A DNA stretch of 64,000 bases from Orbilia blumenaviensis (lineage: Eukaryota > Ascomycota > Orbiliomycetes > Orbiliales > Orbiliaceae): positions 1,798,001 through 1,862,000 of the forward strand of contig JAVHNS010000001.1 in NCBI GenBank assembly GCA_036872755.1, read 5' to 3'. Positions 34,817 through 46,518 of this stretch are shown in pieces. The notes below the pieces were generated by a model. It had not been told where the DNA came from, did not search any database, and was given only the letters and a program-made list of their open reading frames with translations. The translations under genes were made by a program, and so were the position numbers. Positions within the stretch are counted from its first letter, which is position 1. The number at the start of each line of letters is the position of its first letter.

Positions 34817-37672
34817 GGTTTTGGCTTTTACGGTTCGAATTCCAACTATGTATTGGAATCAGTTATAAGAAAAGAGAAAACTCTTGAAAGAGATTGACTA
34901 TGTTCAAATAACGAGTGCTAGCTGGCGAAGAGCCCAATTAATAGCAATAATGTGCCTGTCCGTGCAGTACTTTGCTGTGCCCTTCCTTTTTTCCAGTCCA
35001 AAAGGTATTGGTTTTCCACTCCCAACAGCCGTCCCGTGATTTAGTAAAACTTTCGAGGAAATTGAGAAAATAAAAAAAACAATGATAAAATCCTGAGTGT
35101 AGTCTGTGCCACTAACAAAAAAATATATAAAAAATAAAAATAAAATTTTGTGGCTGATAGAAATTCGCTATCGTCAGTTCAACTGTGCCGTTTGGACGAA
35201 TCCCAAGAAGTTGCAACAGTCTTTTATATTCCGCAGGCGCTTAAACATCCCACCATATATGGTCTAATCGGTCGTCGGTTGGTCGACTTTATCGAAATGT
35301 CTCAACGACGACGGGTTAAGTATTCGTCCCAAGCCGCTAGTTGTGCAGAAATCTTTGGAGTGGCCCGTGTTTGGTGGGAGCTCGAGCTAGTCGGAGGGGG
35401 TGGCAGGTATGTATAGGCCAGTTTCAAGGGAGAGTCAAGCCTTCAAGAATAACTTCAGACAACCTCAAAACTGTTTCCGCACGCTAAAACATCAAACCAG
35501 CTGCGCGGAGATGTAGCGATCTTATAAATTTATCAACAGAAAAAAATTCATCGAGATTTATTCGCCGTTTTTGTGGACCCCTTCGGGTTTTATACTACTC
35601 ATGGAAAAAAAGGGCAGGGCAAGGCGATATCATGCCATGGTCATGGCCTTCTTGGTTTCGAAAGAGTGCTTCCTAATATTAAACAACCGCCTGGGCGAAA
35701 CGAACCGAAGCCTCTTAGCTACTGGCCAACTCGCAACCAAACTATATTTTCTAGGTTCTCAATACCTCAAAGTAAAAGCCCAAGAGAGGACAAGACCTGT
35801 CAGCAGGAGCGCAGCAAATGCGGAATTATGTATCCCCAATCCGCACATGCAAGGTTATCGACGACAGCTTCCAGGATGGATACGTGTGAAAGCCCTAAAA
35901 AGCCCGGTAGTCGCCGGAAATCCTAGTCCCAAGGCACTCTTCCACCTCGAATTCGGTAGATGCATTGAACCAGCGGAAACAATGTGTGAATGATTCATGA
36001 ATTGTTCATACGAATATGGTAAAGCTGCGCCCAAAAGATCTTTGATCGGCAGCGGGACCCGCGGTCACAACTGACAGATTGATAGTGTAATCAGTCTTTT
36101 TCTCTTTCTCTTCTGGACTTTCGATTTCGCTCTCGGGTTTCGGAAATAACGGTCACCCTGTAGAGGCTTCAAGGATGATGGCTTCCTTGAAGCATTTTAG
36201 TGGCTTTTTCGCCTTCGGTTCAATCGTAACTTTAAACTGCAATCACACTTTGAAGTTATTCGACGTTTTCCTCGTGAACATCTTCATGCACCTGCGTGTG
36301 AATAAAAACGACATGCATGACAGGAGTACTTACATCGCATGTACGCATCAACAACTGTGCCGGCAACCGCAGCCCACAGGTAGCCGGTAGCTGTAGTTTG
36401 GACACCAATGGACCCACGCATGCCCACTGTTGGCCAGGGCTTTTCGGTATTTTTCGCTTTGTGAGAGCTCGATATCGAATAAGGATCTATGACGATCCGC
36501 CCGTTGTTTTTTGCTTTTAGAAACCTTCTTCTCGGTTGGCGAGCCATGCAGGCCGGTGGGTCCGCCTAAGCTCCACCCTTGTTTCCATGCATCAAATGAT
36601 GCTATGGCGGGCTGCTTACCAACTTTTCTCGGTCTTCGACCTGTTTCTTACTCTGTCACCCTGCAGGTAAATATCAGCGCGAAAGTAAAGCGGGGGGCGT
36701 CCCAACTGCGAATGAAACCAAAGACCCAGAGTTTCTTCAAAAGAAATTGGCTTATGAAAAAGGGATATCTCTAGGAAACTCGATCGCATACTCCGTACTA
36801 CAGAATATTGACGATAGTGTTGCACCAGTCAGACCACAGGCCAAAACTCTGCTTCATGATTCGTTAATTTCGGTTTTTATCATTTACCGTGTCCTTCGTT
36901 TTAACTTGCCGAGCAATCTTAAAGATTACAGTTATCAAATTTGCGAATTACACGCTCACCTCACTGTCATCTGATGTTTTCATCCTGCATCGGTTTCATG
37001 GGCCAAAAAAATAATAATTGACGATCCGGCATATATCGGTCTTGTCGGAACTTGGTAATGGGGCTCGGGTCGTACGATTACATTATTCGACTTGCGATAT
37101 TTCGCATTGTCTCATCTTATTCGGAATGGGCGGATGTTATAGTCATTTCTGTTACTTTAACCTTGATAACCAACACTAGCTCTTATGCAGCTTCGGAACT
37201 TTTTAGGTTATCTGAAGAATGCATCCCATACAAAACTTGGCGTCGAAGTTAATTAATGTTAATCGATTGCGAACTTGCAGTTGTTAGAGCGCCACATGCA
37301 CAAAGAGCAAAGCTAAAGCAAAGTATTGAGGTTATTCTTTTTGATTTTCTATTCTTTCTTTTTTGGCTGCGGCCATATCCGTCTACGTGTACCTTTTCTA
37401 AGTTGTCGTGGCCTAGATCATGGAGCTCAGTATATATACTTAATCGATAGGGAGATTGATTATCAAAAGGTATACGTAACCCTGGGCTCAAACTTCAGTA
37501 TTTAGAGTATCTTTAACTATTTGATCTTTTACTTTTTATTAATTTACTTTTTGTTTTCTTGCATATAGCATCTAAGTATCTTTAACGCTAAAAGTGGTTT
37601 CTATAAACCGAGGTTTAAGTTTTTATATCAGCCACTTATTCGTTAACGCTTGCGTTAGCTATAACGTTAGCT
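34817..37672. other. Intergenic region of 2.9 kb with no supported gene
   Basis: Upstream of the YTP1-like gene and downstream of EFM5. Open frames such as 35571-35993 and 36175-36390 have no family likeness and are broken by overlapping frames. A/T-rich runs are common near 35050-35150. Confidence 0.5.
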
Positions 37673-39593
37673 CTAATTCTCCCACTTAAGCCTGCCACTC
37701 TCGAAATTTGCATAACATCTAAATTCATTACTCAAGCCTTGCGCATGTCGAACCTCGAAACCGGTGCACCTGACCCCAGCCTTGCCATACATCTTAGTAA
37801 CCACGTCTTTCATTCTTTCCCCAGTGCAAACGATAATTCGGTGTTCTTGTCGTGATCCGACGCCATCCGGTCGGCCCGTATTACCACCGACTATTCCCGT
37901 CCAGGATTTCGCTAGCCATCGAACTGTAATAGCAGCTGCATGTATAAAAAACCAGCAGAGGCCACAAAGCACAACCCCGGCAATACGTTAGCCCGCGGCG
38001 CAAACCAAGAAAAGAAAAATTCAAGATCATTCGTAGGAATTTGTGATCGTGAGGGGTATGTTGCTTTATAATGTTCTTTCAGTTATGCAGGGAAGGCCAG
38101 AGTTTTTTAACTTTCGGTTTCGGATCCGAAAAGTGGGACTGCGTGTTTATTGAATTTCGAGCTCACCTTTGGTCTGGCCTAGACGGTAATATATCTGTTA
38201 GCAAGCATTATCTTTACTCTGCGATATGTAACATCATAAACTTCTGCTATCACGACGATTATAATACGAGTGATAACTTTGATTTTTTCGTATTTTATAA
38301 AAGTACGTCATCGACAAAACCGATAGGCAGTGAGAAGATAAAAAGCGTTGTCAACTTACATTCCTCAGATAAAAACGGCGGGTCCACTAATACCCTGTCA
38401 AAGAACCCTTTGAACTTTAACGGCAATTTCAAGGGTTCGTTGAAGTCGTAGAACGTAAACTCGGGCCCGAATAACGTGAATCGGTTGTCATACTCGAAGA
38501 GGTGTATATTACACTTGGGGACCAATCCGTCTTTCTGTTTCCATGAACCACCACCAGCAGCACCACAGCGGCGGTTGAATCGAGACCTGGTTAACAATTG
38601 TGACCTGTCGGCGAGTAACGCAACATGCATGCGGGAATATTGTCATGGGTTCAATTTGACTGACCGGCCATGGATATCCATGGAGTCTACGGTCTATCGC
38701 TGTCGTCCGAAGCTCTTTACTCCGTCGATATCCTGAAGTCGGAACCTTCAACGATCCGAACCCGAGAGCTATAGCTAGCTAGCTAGTCAGGTCGACGATA
38801 GCTATCTGCGTTTGCTCACGCAAGCAGCTAACCAGACCCTGGACCCCGTCAGCCCCACTATTGGGCACTGGCAGCCGTCATGCAGCACATTGCAATGTGG
38901 GGAATCTCGCAGAGATCAAGAAAAACTATTGAGGGCACTGGAGGGGCTCACCATCAAATTCTTTAGCTTCACAAAGACACTAATTTTTAGCCTGTTAGTA
39001 TTTCTTTCCAACCCCAAAAGAAATCCTCGAAAGACCTTGATATTCCCGCCGATGGTTCCTTTTGTCCAAACGCGAAAAAAAATAAAAAAAAAAAATAAAA
39101 AAAAAAATAAAGAATTTGTAGATTACTCTTCCTTACCTCGGCGCACTAACTAGCGCAACATGGTCGTCTTCCTCAACCCCCTCTACCAATTCTTCTGCTA
39201 AAGCTCTGCTTGTTTCTTCATCGTACCAAAACTGACTTGCATTCCAATCGGCCTCGAAATCTTCCATTGTTACAGCTACGGTGCCGCCGGGAGCTGCGGA
39301 TTTGCGCTCCTCATCATCTGCTTCAGCCTGTGCCTTTAGTTCCTCGAATCGCTTTTGTCGTGCATCCTTTTCTTGCATGAACTCTTGGAGTGCGGAGAGC
39401 GTAGACGCTGATAGCCTTTAGATCCCACCATCAAAATTATTATTAATTATCGCTTTTTATCCTTCCGGTTCATCTATAGATGACATTGTCGATCGAATTT
39501 GTATTGGATGGAATAATGTTCTTGCATATTGGTTGGAGCAAATTTTTTTTCTCTTCCGTTGGCGGGCACTTACTGAAAATCGTCGTCTTCCAT
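37673..39593 (-). CDS. EFM5: eEF1A lysine N-methyltransferase Efm5
   Basis: Six exons, 39593-39574, 39415-39137, 38979-38952, 38534-38360, 38178-38167 and 37935-37673, give 258 residues, the usual family length. Splicing restores the family order: LSASTLSALQEFMQEKDARQ, EDFEADWNASQFWYDEETS, LVSAPSVFVKLKNLM, IHLFEYDNRFTLFGPEFTFY, FDRVLVDPPFLSEECQTK, AAITVRWLAK, RIIVCTGERM and GLSNEFRCYANFESGRL. D160-P-P-F163 is the (N/D)PPF methyl-transfer motif of this class. The enzyme methylates a lysine of elongation factor eEF1A using S-adenosylmethionine. The fifth exon has only 12 nt and the third 28 nt. The introns (158, 157, 417, 181 and 231 nt) are far longer than elsewhere in this window. The start of exon 4 is the least certain junction. 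Confidence 0.9.
38668..38683. repeat. Perfect 16-base palindrome inside an EFM5 intron
   Basis: CCATGGATATCCATGG, in the 417-nt intron. Confidence 0.8.
38771..38787. repeat. Tandem CTAG/GCTA short repeat inside an EFM5 intron
   Basis: About four units of the tetranucleotide, about 90 bases from the palindrome and in the same intron. Confidence 0.75.
39078..39112. repeat. A-rich simple repeat (AAAT-type) inside an EFM5 intron
   Basis: An almost unbroken A run with single T interruptions; on the transcribed strand it is a T-rich tract just after the donor of intron 2. Confidence 0.8.
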
Positions 39594-40217
39594 CTTTAAA
39601 GCCTTCTGTTTTATATCCCAAGCAACCCTTGCACTCTAAGGTGGTAAGCTGTTGTGAAAATAGGGTTTCCTGCAGATAATATCCTCGTCTCCCCTTCGGA
39701 AAATAGATTGCGGCTGAGCAAAAGTAAAAGTCTGACCTGAGTCGTGTCGAAGGGTAGGAAAAAGCGATGGATCAATGGATTTAGGGTTGGGTTGGGAAGC
39801 TAGGTTTCTATGACCTATCGGTTAAAAGTGACCAAGAAGTTTCGATGAGATACAAACGTCCAAACATGCAACAAATCCTAATGCGGCCTTTGAATTGAAC
39901 GACGGCAAGTATCACTATACGATGTACGAAATTATACCGGGTAAAGATGGGTAGAGGCTGTACGACACAACGTAGTTGATGTATGCATCTTTAGTATAGC
40001 CAGATTCTATGCTACATGCAAATATCTTTTTTCTTGAGACCTCCTCAAAAATGCATATGACGCCAGGCCATGCTGAATGACACCGCCGCAACCCAAAAGC
40101 AGGAACGCCAAAATAAATATCGTAATCGTAGCAGCCATAATGGGGCATTATTGCTAGGTGGTTCCGGGCCCGGAAGACTAGAGTGGTAACGAATAGAGAG
40201 CCGCGGGAGAGACCGGC
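39594..40217. other. Intergenic stretch between SMC4 and EFM5
   Basis: About 620 bases. It holds the 3' flank of SMC4 and the promoter of EFM5, both on the minus strand. No coding frame is supported. Confidence 0.5.
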
Positions 40218-43200
40218 CTAATTACGGACCATGAAGTCCTGGTTCTCGATTGTTACGCTCTTTGTCATCTGGTTCACCTTGTAAACACCCACTAACCGTG
40301 AGGCGAGCTCGAACTAAATCTGGTATTAGAGATGTTGAAATATCGTGTACAGTAATGGGATCAATCCTTACCATATTGTTACGAAGAGAAATGACAATGA
40401 ACTGCGCATTTTTCGTCCGTTCCTTGATGTAGGAAGCAACAATGGAAACGTTTCTGAAATCCAAGGCGGCATCGATTTCGTCCATGACATACAGGGGGGT
40501 AGGCTTGTAGTGATGCAGAGCGAAGACTAATGCAAGCGAACTCAAGGTCTATAAGTCGTTAGCATAGCCCACCACACGAGAAACGAGGGTTGCTTCTTAC
40601 CTTCTCACCACCCGACAAATTGGAAATGTTCTTCCAACTCTTCTTCGGCGGCATGACACTGAACAGAATACCTTCTGAGAAAGGATCCAAACTATCCACT
40701 AATTCCAACTCGGCATTACCCCCCATTGTGATCATCTGGTACATCTCCTTCAGCCTCAGGGATATCGTGCTGAATCCTTCCATAAACTCATCCAACCTTC
40801 GCTTCCGTAGATCGTCACATCGCTTCTTCACTGCATCACGTTCGGCAACCGCGGTATTCAGATCCCCGCTTCGCTCGTTGTACTCCGCCACACGCCTCTT
40901 GTACTCTTGCAGCACACCAAGTTCGACGTTGACGTTTTGAAGCTTCTCTTCCAAAAGGACGATCTCAGCCTTTAGTTTCTCTTTGTCCATATCCACCAGC
41001 TCGTCATTAGAGTAAACTGGTATCTGATTCGGAGCGTCAGGCATTTCTTCGCCCTCAATCTCTGAGAGGCTCTGGAGGGACAGCTTAGTGAACTTCTCCC
41101 TCCAGTGGGCATATCTCTTCCGATTATCTGCCAAGGCCTTCTCGTGCTGTTCAAGGGTATTTTTCATGTCAATCTCTTTGCCTCGGGCCTCACTAATTTC
41201 TGACGCCTTCTCGTCCAGGTTTGCCTTGAGTTCCGCCAACTTCTCCTTGCACTCGTCGGTAAACTAGTACCACGTTAGTCTTGAACAAAACTGGAACGAG
41301 GAGTATGGAAACCCTTCGCACTTACGTCTTTCTGCGTTTCTGCCGCTTGAATTGCCTCTTGCGCCTTCCGAGCGTGACCGCTCATTTCCTCCATCAACTT
41401 CGCTAGATCCCTCTCCACGCCCTCTAGCTCCTTAGTCGCATTTAGCTCCGCCTTCTCATTTTTCTGCTTTCCCTTCTCCGACTTCGCCCTCGAAGCCTCT
41501 GCGACTGACATCTCCTCATTCAAAGTATCAATCTTTTCTTTAATACCATCGACCAATGTCTTCTGACTTCTCAACCTGATACCTCCGATCTCCATAATCT
41601 TATCCTGTAAAGCCTTGATTTCTGCCTCAGCGCCTGCAGTTTCATTATTGAGCTTAGCAATATGATTTTCAAGGACTGCGATTTCTTTCTCGAAGGCCTT
41701 GATTTCCCCTTGGTGCGATGATGATGGCTTAGTCTCCGACTTGAGTTCCTCTAGACGTCGCTGCGCATCCAAGCCGAGTTGTTTCTTCGCCTCAAGTTCC
41801 ATCTGCTGTTTCTTAAGTTGGGTTTCCATTTTGGGAACCTTATCCTTGTTCTCCCGTAAAGCGTCCTCAATCGACCGTAGTTGTTGCTGAAATTCAGACC
41901 ATGTTTGTTCTTGGGTTTCTCGTTCGGCCTCGAGTTTTGCGACCGCTGCTTGCGTAGTTGAAGCTACCAATTTGCTTGACATACCGCCCTTCGAGACCCT
42001 GTTGCCACCACCGGACATAGTACCAGACTTGTCAATCAATTGACCGTCCAATGTGACAACTCGCCATCTTCTCGCGCCGTATGCGATACGGTTCGCCTGT
42101 GATAAATCATTAGCGACCAAGGTATCCTGAAGAACGCTGTAGAAGGCCGGTTTGTATGCATCAAGCTTCGGCGTGACGAGATCAAACAGTCGGGGAACAT
42201 TTTCCGGCGTCTGGATAGGGCTAAGATCTCGTTTGGCTAATCGGTCCAGAAGGATAAACTTGGCTCGACCAAGATTATTCTTCCTCAGATGGGCAATACA
42301 TTGTTCACCAACGTCGACAGTATCCACGACCATATTCTCAAGAGCCGGGCATGCCGTAGTAATGGCGACATCGTATTTAGAATCGATCGCCCCGAGATTA
42401 CCTAGTCTACCGTGGAAACCTTCGATTCTGCCTGTCTCCTTCAACCTCATAAGGCCGTTGAGAACGTTTCCTTGGTTCTGAGTAGCCGAAAGGGACGCCT
42501 TTGCCTCATCTGCTTTCTGGCGAGAATTTGAGAGCGCAGACTTGATCTCCGGCTCTTGTTTTTGAAGCTCAGAGAACTCCTCCTCAAGTCTTTTGATCTC
42601 TCGCATGATAGCCCTGCCCTGCTTCTGGCCAGCTTTGAAACCGGCATCGAGAGCTTCATAAGCTTGCCCGATGGAAGCGATTTTTGCTTCAGCCTCTTCA
42701 ACAGCTTTCTGACCAGCATTGGCTCGTTCATGAAGGATATCTAACTTGCTCTGAATGACAGCAATCTCGTTCCTCTTACTAACAATCCTCTCCCTCCAAG
42801 GCTGAATCGCGGCTTCTTTGACTGAGATCTGTTCTGATAATCCCTGGGTTTTGTGTGCCAGCTCATCTCGAATCTGCTGAAGCACCAGTTCCTCTTGCTT
42901 CATTCGGTTCTCCAACTCCGCAATCTCTGTTGTATTTCTGTTGACATCGTCAGTATATCGTTGCACAAGCCCGATTTGTTCAGATGCTGCTAGTCGGCTA
43001 GAGTTTAACGTCTTCTCCGTTTTTTTCTGCTTATTAACCAGAAACTTCTTCTGCTCCTCGAACTTGACAGTATCCTTCTCGAACTTCGCTGCTTCTTTAA
43101 CCATTGCTGCAGTTTTCTTTTCGATATTCTCGAAATCTTTAACACCTTCCTTGTAGTTCTTTTCAAGCTTCTTGACCTCCTCTTCTTTTCCATGATGCTT

Positions 43201-44679
43201 ATCCCGCTCCTCCTGGAGCGAGATTTGCATTTGGTTCATAGAATCCTCCGTTACCGCGATGTTTTTCTCACAATCGGACATGTAAACCTGGTACAATGCG
43301 CCTTGCTTCATTGCCAGCTCATTCTCGTTGTTGATATAAGCCACTGCGGCGTTCTTCGGAGCTTCCAAGCTATCCTTTTCCTTTTCAACAAGCTGTACTC
43401 TTGATTGTTTCTCCTGGCACACTTCGTTGAGCTTCTCGACTTCTGCGGCGGATTCTTCGATAGGTTGCTTATAGCTAGAGGTACCGATAATATCTTCGAG
43501 GTATTCGAGTAATCCGTCATCATGTTCGTTTTGCGCCTTCGGCTTCATCTGCGCAATACTCTCGACCTCACCTTGTAGAATCAAGAAACGTTTATGGTCG
43601 AGATCGACACCACGGTCCTTCAGGAGGCTGGTTACTATCTTGTAGTTACTAGTTTTGCCATTTATATAATAATTGCTTGAGTTGTTCCTAAAGGCCTTTC
43701 GCGAAATAACCAAAGTTGAATCCGGGATTATTTCTGTACCAGTTGGTAAATCGATAACCTCTTGGAAATGTACTTCGACTTCGCAAAACTCCAGGTTTGG
43801 ATGACCAGCTGAATTGTGAATTAAGGCTGAAAGCTTTCCTTGACGCATTTTACTTGCTCGGAAGCCAAATACAAAGAGGAGAGAGTCGATGACGTTGGAT
43901 TTTCCGGAGCCGTTGGGACCCACGACCGAAGTAAACGAGGAGTGGAAGGGTCCGACCTCTTGTCTACCAGCGTAAGATTTGAAGTTCATCATGACGAGAT
44001 GGGTTATGACTATACGAGCCTTCGGGCCCACGGGTTCGGGTGGTGGAGGGGTATGAATACGCGGTTTTGGAGTAGCTTCCGGCGGAACTTGTGATAGAGG
44101 TTCTTCTTTGGCAGGAGATGCGCCATTGGTATTGTTATTTGCTTCCACTGAAGGCGATTTGACAACATTCGGGCTGAGTGGTGTTTGAGATCTCGCTCGG
44201 ACTTCTTGAGATGCCGATTGTTTAATTGGAGTTCGCAATATTTGCTGAGTCCGAGATGGCGTAGTAACAACTATTCTTTCAGAGGGAGGTACACTGTCTC
44301 GAGCGACTGATCGCCTTGGTGTGGTAACCTTAACAGGGGTAGGAATGGTTTCTGGAGCAGGTGTAGACTCGAACTCCATTGCATCTTCCGTAGTCGCGAG
44401 AACCACTTGCTCCTCCACTTCCTCAACTTTTGGTTCTGGAGCAGCTTTCCGCCTATTGCGTGGCTTTGGAGGCGCTTTAGCTGGTGACGGCGCCGATGCA
44501 GCCGCAGACGAAGCCCTAGACGGCCTGCCTCGTTTTTTAGGTGGTGGAGGTGGTGGAGTCTCTTCCTCTTCCTCTTCCTCTTCTTCCTCCTCTTCTTCTT
44601 CCTGGGCTTGTTCTTCCTCCTCGTCGCTCTCCTCCACGACGACTCGCCGGGTAACCGCTCTTCTGCTTCGACCGGACAT
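40218..44679 (-). CDS. SMC4: Condensin subunit SMC4
   Basis: Exons are 44679-41326, 41263-40601, 40548-40372 and 40313-40218 (introns of 62, 52 and 58 nt), giving 1429 residues. A long disordered N-terminus (about 215 residues; acidic Glu run, Pro run, SP/TP sites) precedes the ATPase head: [20 protein letters not shown], then Walker [10 protein letters not shown] near residue 255. Coiled coils flank the hinge (about 745-890; [39 protein letters not shown]). The C-terminal head has the signature LSGGEK (ending at 1339) and Walker [14 protein letters not shown], with RNNM then [13 protein letters not shown] restored by splicing. With SMC2 and the non-SMC subunits it forms condensin, which loops and compacts mitotic chromosomes using ATP. 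The many SP/TP sites fit cyclin-dependent kinase control. The frame is open 91 codons upstream to 44952, but the chosen ATG gives the usual start. Confidence 0.97.
44560..44622. repeat. Glu-coding trinucleotide repeat in SMC4
   Basis: On the coding (minus) strand, GAA/GAG triplets encode about 14 Glu in a row, followed by a run of Pro codons. It is probably prone to length change. Confidence 0.85.
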
Positions 44680-45589
44680 ATTGGTGGGAACTAGGCTGAT
44701 GAATCGTTTACGAGAACGCAGGTATAGGTGTAAAGGACGGGAGTATTCGAAGCCGCACAGAGCAGCTGATATCGCGGAATAAACGCGGTTTTGTAGTTCG
44801 CGATAAGATGTTGGATTGGTGCGTGGGGCTCGTGGAGCTAAAGAGCTAGCAAATCTGATACCGCAGCTTGCTTGCTTGGACGTGCGGCAGCAACCAAAAT
44901 GTGTTGAGGCGCCGTAAACAAACAAATCAGAAGGTGATGGGCTCAGCCACATTTGTCACTGTGGCGCAATGTAGCACAAGGTTCATCTCATGGCTTGAGT
45001 CTGCGCTTTGTATACTGCCTCAGTACGTTACAGATCGCGTGGAGGATATCTTTTTTTGAAGTAGATATGTTCTAAACTATCTATATACATATATATAGGT
45101 AGACAGGTGTCTAAATTATAGCGGCCCGGCGGTCTATATCATGTCAAGGTGTTAAGATATTCGACCTCGTCTCTTCTTCTATCCAAGATTAAGAGTCGAT
45201 CAAGAATTAACCACTGCGTTGCCTTTAGATATACTTACGAGTGCAATGCTGTTCCCACAATTTCGGCAAAAGCGGTATCCAGAAGATTTATAAGGCACGC
45301 GGGATGATATGCATGCCGTTAGGTCATTCCTTCTTTGGCGCTTTCGATTGTAGGGTTTTGTGTCCGGGCCTCAGGCTGTGCAAGATGGCGGTATGTTCGA
45401 CAGAGTTTGGCCCTGCTATTGACCTTGCGTCTACCCCCCGCCACCGTTCTTCGCACAATCGGGGCTCGTCTTTATCCTCCTTGTCACATATAGCCTTCCA
45501 TCGTTACAAATCGGTATGTAGTTCGTTCATGAGATCCCATAAGTCCATATCTGGAGGTATCAATTCACGGACATCTATGCCCCCAATAT
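44680..45589. other. Intergenic stretch between the RING gene and SMC4
   Basis: About 900 bases. It holds the SMC4 promoter and leader, where the minus frame stays open to 44952, and the 3' flank of the RING gene. No separate gene is supported; the plus ORF at 45241-45627 has no family likeness. Confidence 0.45.
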
Positions 45590-46518
45590 TCATCCCTCGT
45601 CAAGCTGAACTTCCCCCAAATCCTTAGGAATCTCCATAGCATACTTCGCCCACCGATCCCAATCCCTTATCCTCCCAAACGGACTCCTTAAAAATGCATC
45701 TAGTTCATGCAAGAACACACTAGCAAACTCCCTCCCCAGAAATTCTTCTATCAAATCCTCTGCCTTTCCACTCGCATCTTTAAGCTGTACGGTCTTTAAT
45801 ATCCCCACGATATATTCAACCAGCCATTCTCTATTCCCTTCCGTCCAATCAAATACCTCTAATTCACGGCGGATGAATGATTTGGCCTTTGATATTAAAA
45901 CTGGAGACGAACGGAAAGTCGCTGGCGTATATGTTTTGAACCGGGATGAAGGGTTCGATCCGATATGTAAACTTCTCAGTCGGTGTTTGTAGACGAAGCG
46001 ACGTCGAGGGATGTCGTCTGCGAGACCAGCGAGCGAAGAGGCTACGGACGAATGGTTAAGCCGTCTTATTTCAGCGCGGCGGTGTGGGTTTCGAGATCCC
46101 TCCGACTTTGAGGAGGCCGACGATTCTGAGGACTTTATCCTATACTACAAAGTAAATGTCAGCACCAGCACCCGTTTCCCACCAAAGGTATAGCTCGGGA
46201 CTTACATACCTTTTGAAACCCAGTTCCTTTCGCATTGAAATTGTATTTAACAGTTTCCACTTCTTGTTTACACACCGGACAGGTACTGTGCGCACCCTCC
46301 AGCCATGTTACCAAACATGAAAAGTCGAAACAGGCGTGAAGGCATGGTGTGGCGACTGCTCGAGTTGCAGAAGTAACGGCTGCCAAGCAGATGCAACAGC
46401 TTTCAAGATTCCGTTTAGGGTCCGATGGTACGGGGGGTATATTCGACACTACATCTTTTGGTGATCGTGGTCGCCTTTCCGGTGCGATTTCATGCGCGGA
46501 GGAGGCAGCTGCTGCCAT
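45590..46518 (-). CDS. RING-finger E3 ubiquitin ligase, TOPORS-like
   Basis: Exons are 46518-46210 and 46144-45590 (65-nt intron), giving 287 residues. A variant RING finger at residues about 40-85 reads CCICLAAV, then CLHACFDFSCLVTWLEG and CPVCKQEV. The spacing after the histidine differs from the classic C3HC4 order, as in the fungal H-x-FDF-x-C subtype. The second exon has a region like the TOPORS C-terminal domain: RRRFVYKHRLRSLHIGSN, FIRRELEVFDW, WLVEYIVGILKTVQLKDASG, AEDLIEEFLGREFASVFLHE and LDAFLRSPFGRIRDWDRWA. TOPORS-type proteins join ubiquitin (and sometimes SUMO) to nuclear targets. A nuclear role is inferred from the family and the basic linker. Confidence 0.85.

Noticed and set aside
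39133..39378. Single-exon 81-residue protein in the EFM5 region
   Set aside because: It is the second exon of the six-exon EFM5; the neighbouring exons complete the methyltransferase.
44321..44782. 153-codon plus-strand ORF rich in Ser and Gly
   Set aside because: Antisense shadow of the Glu/Pro-rich SMC4 N-terminus.
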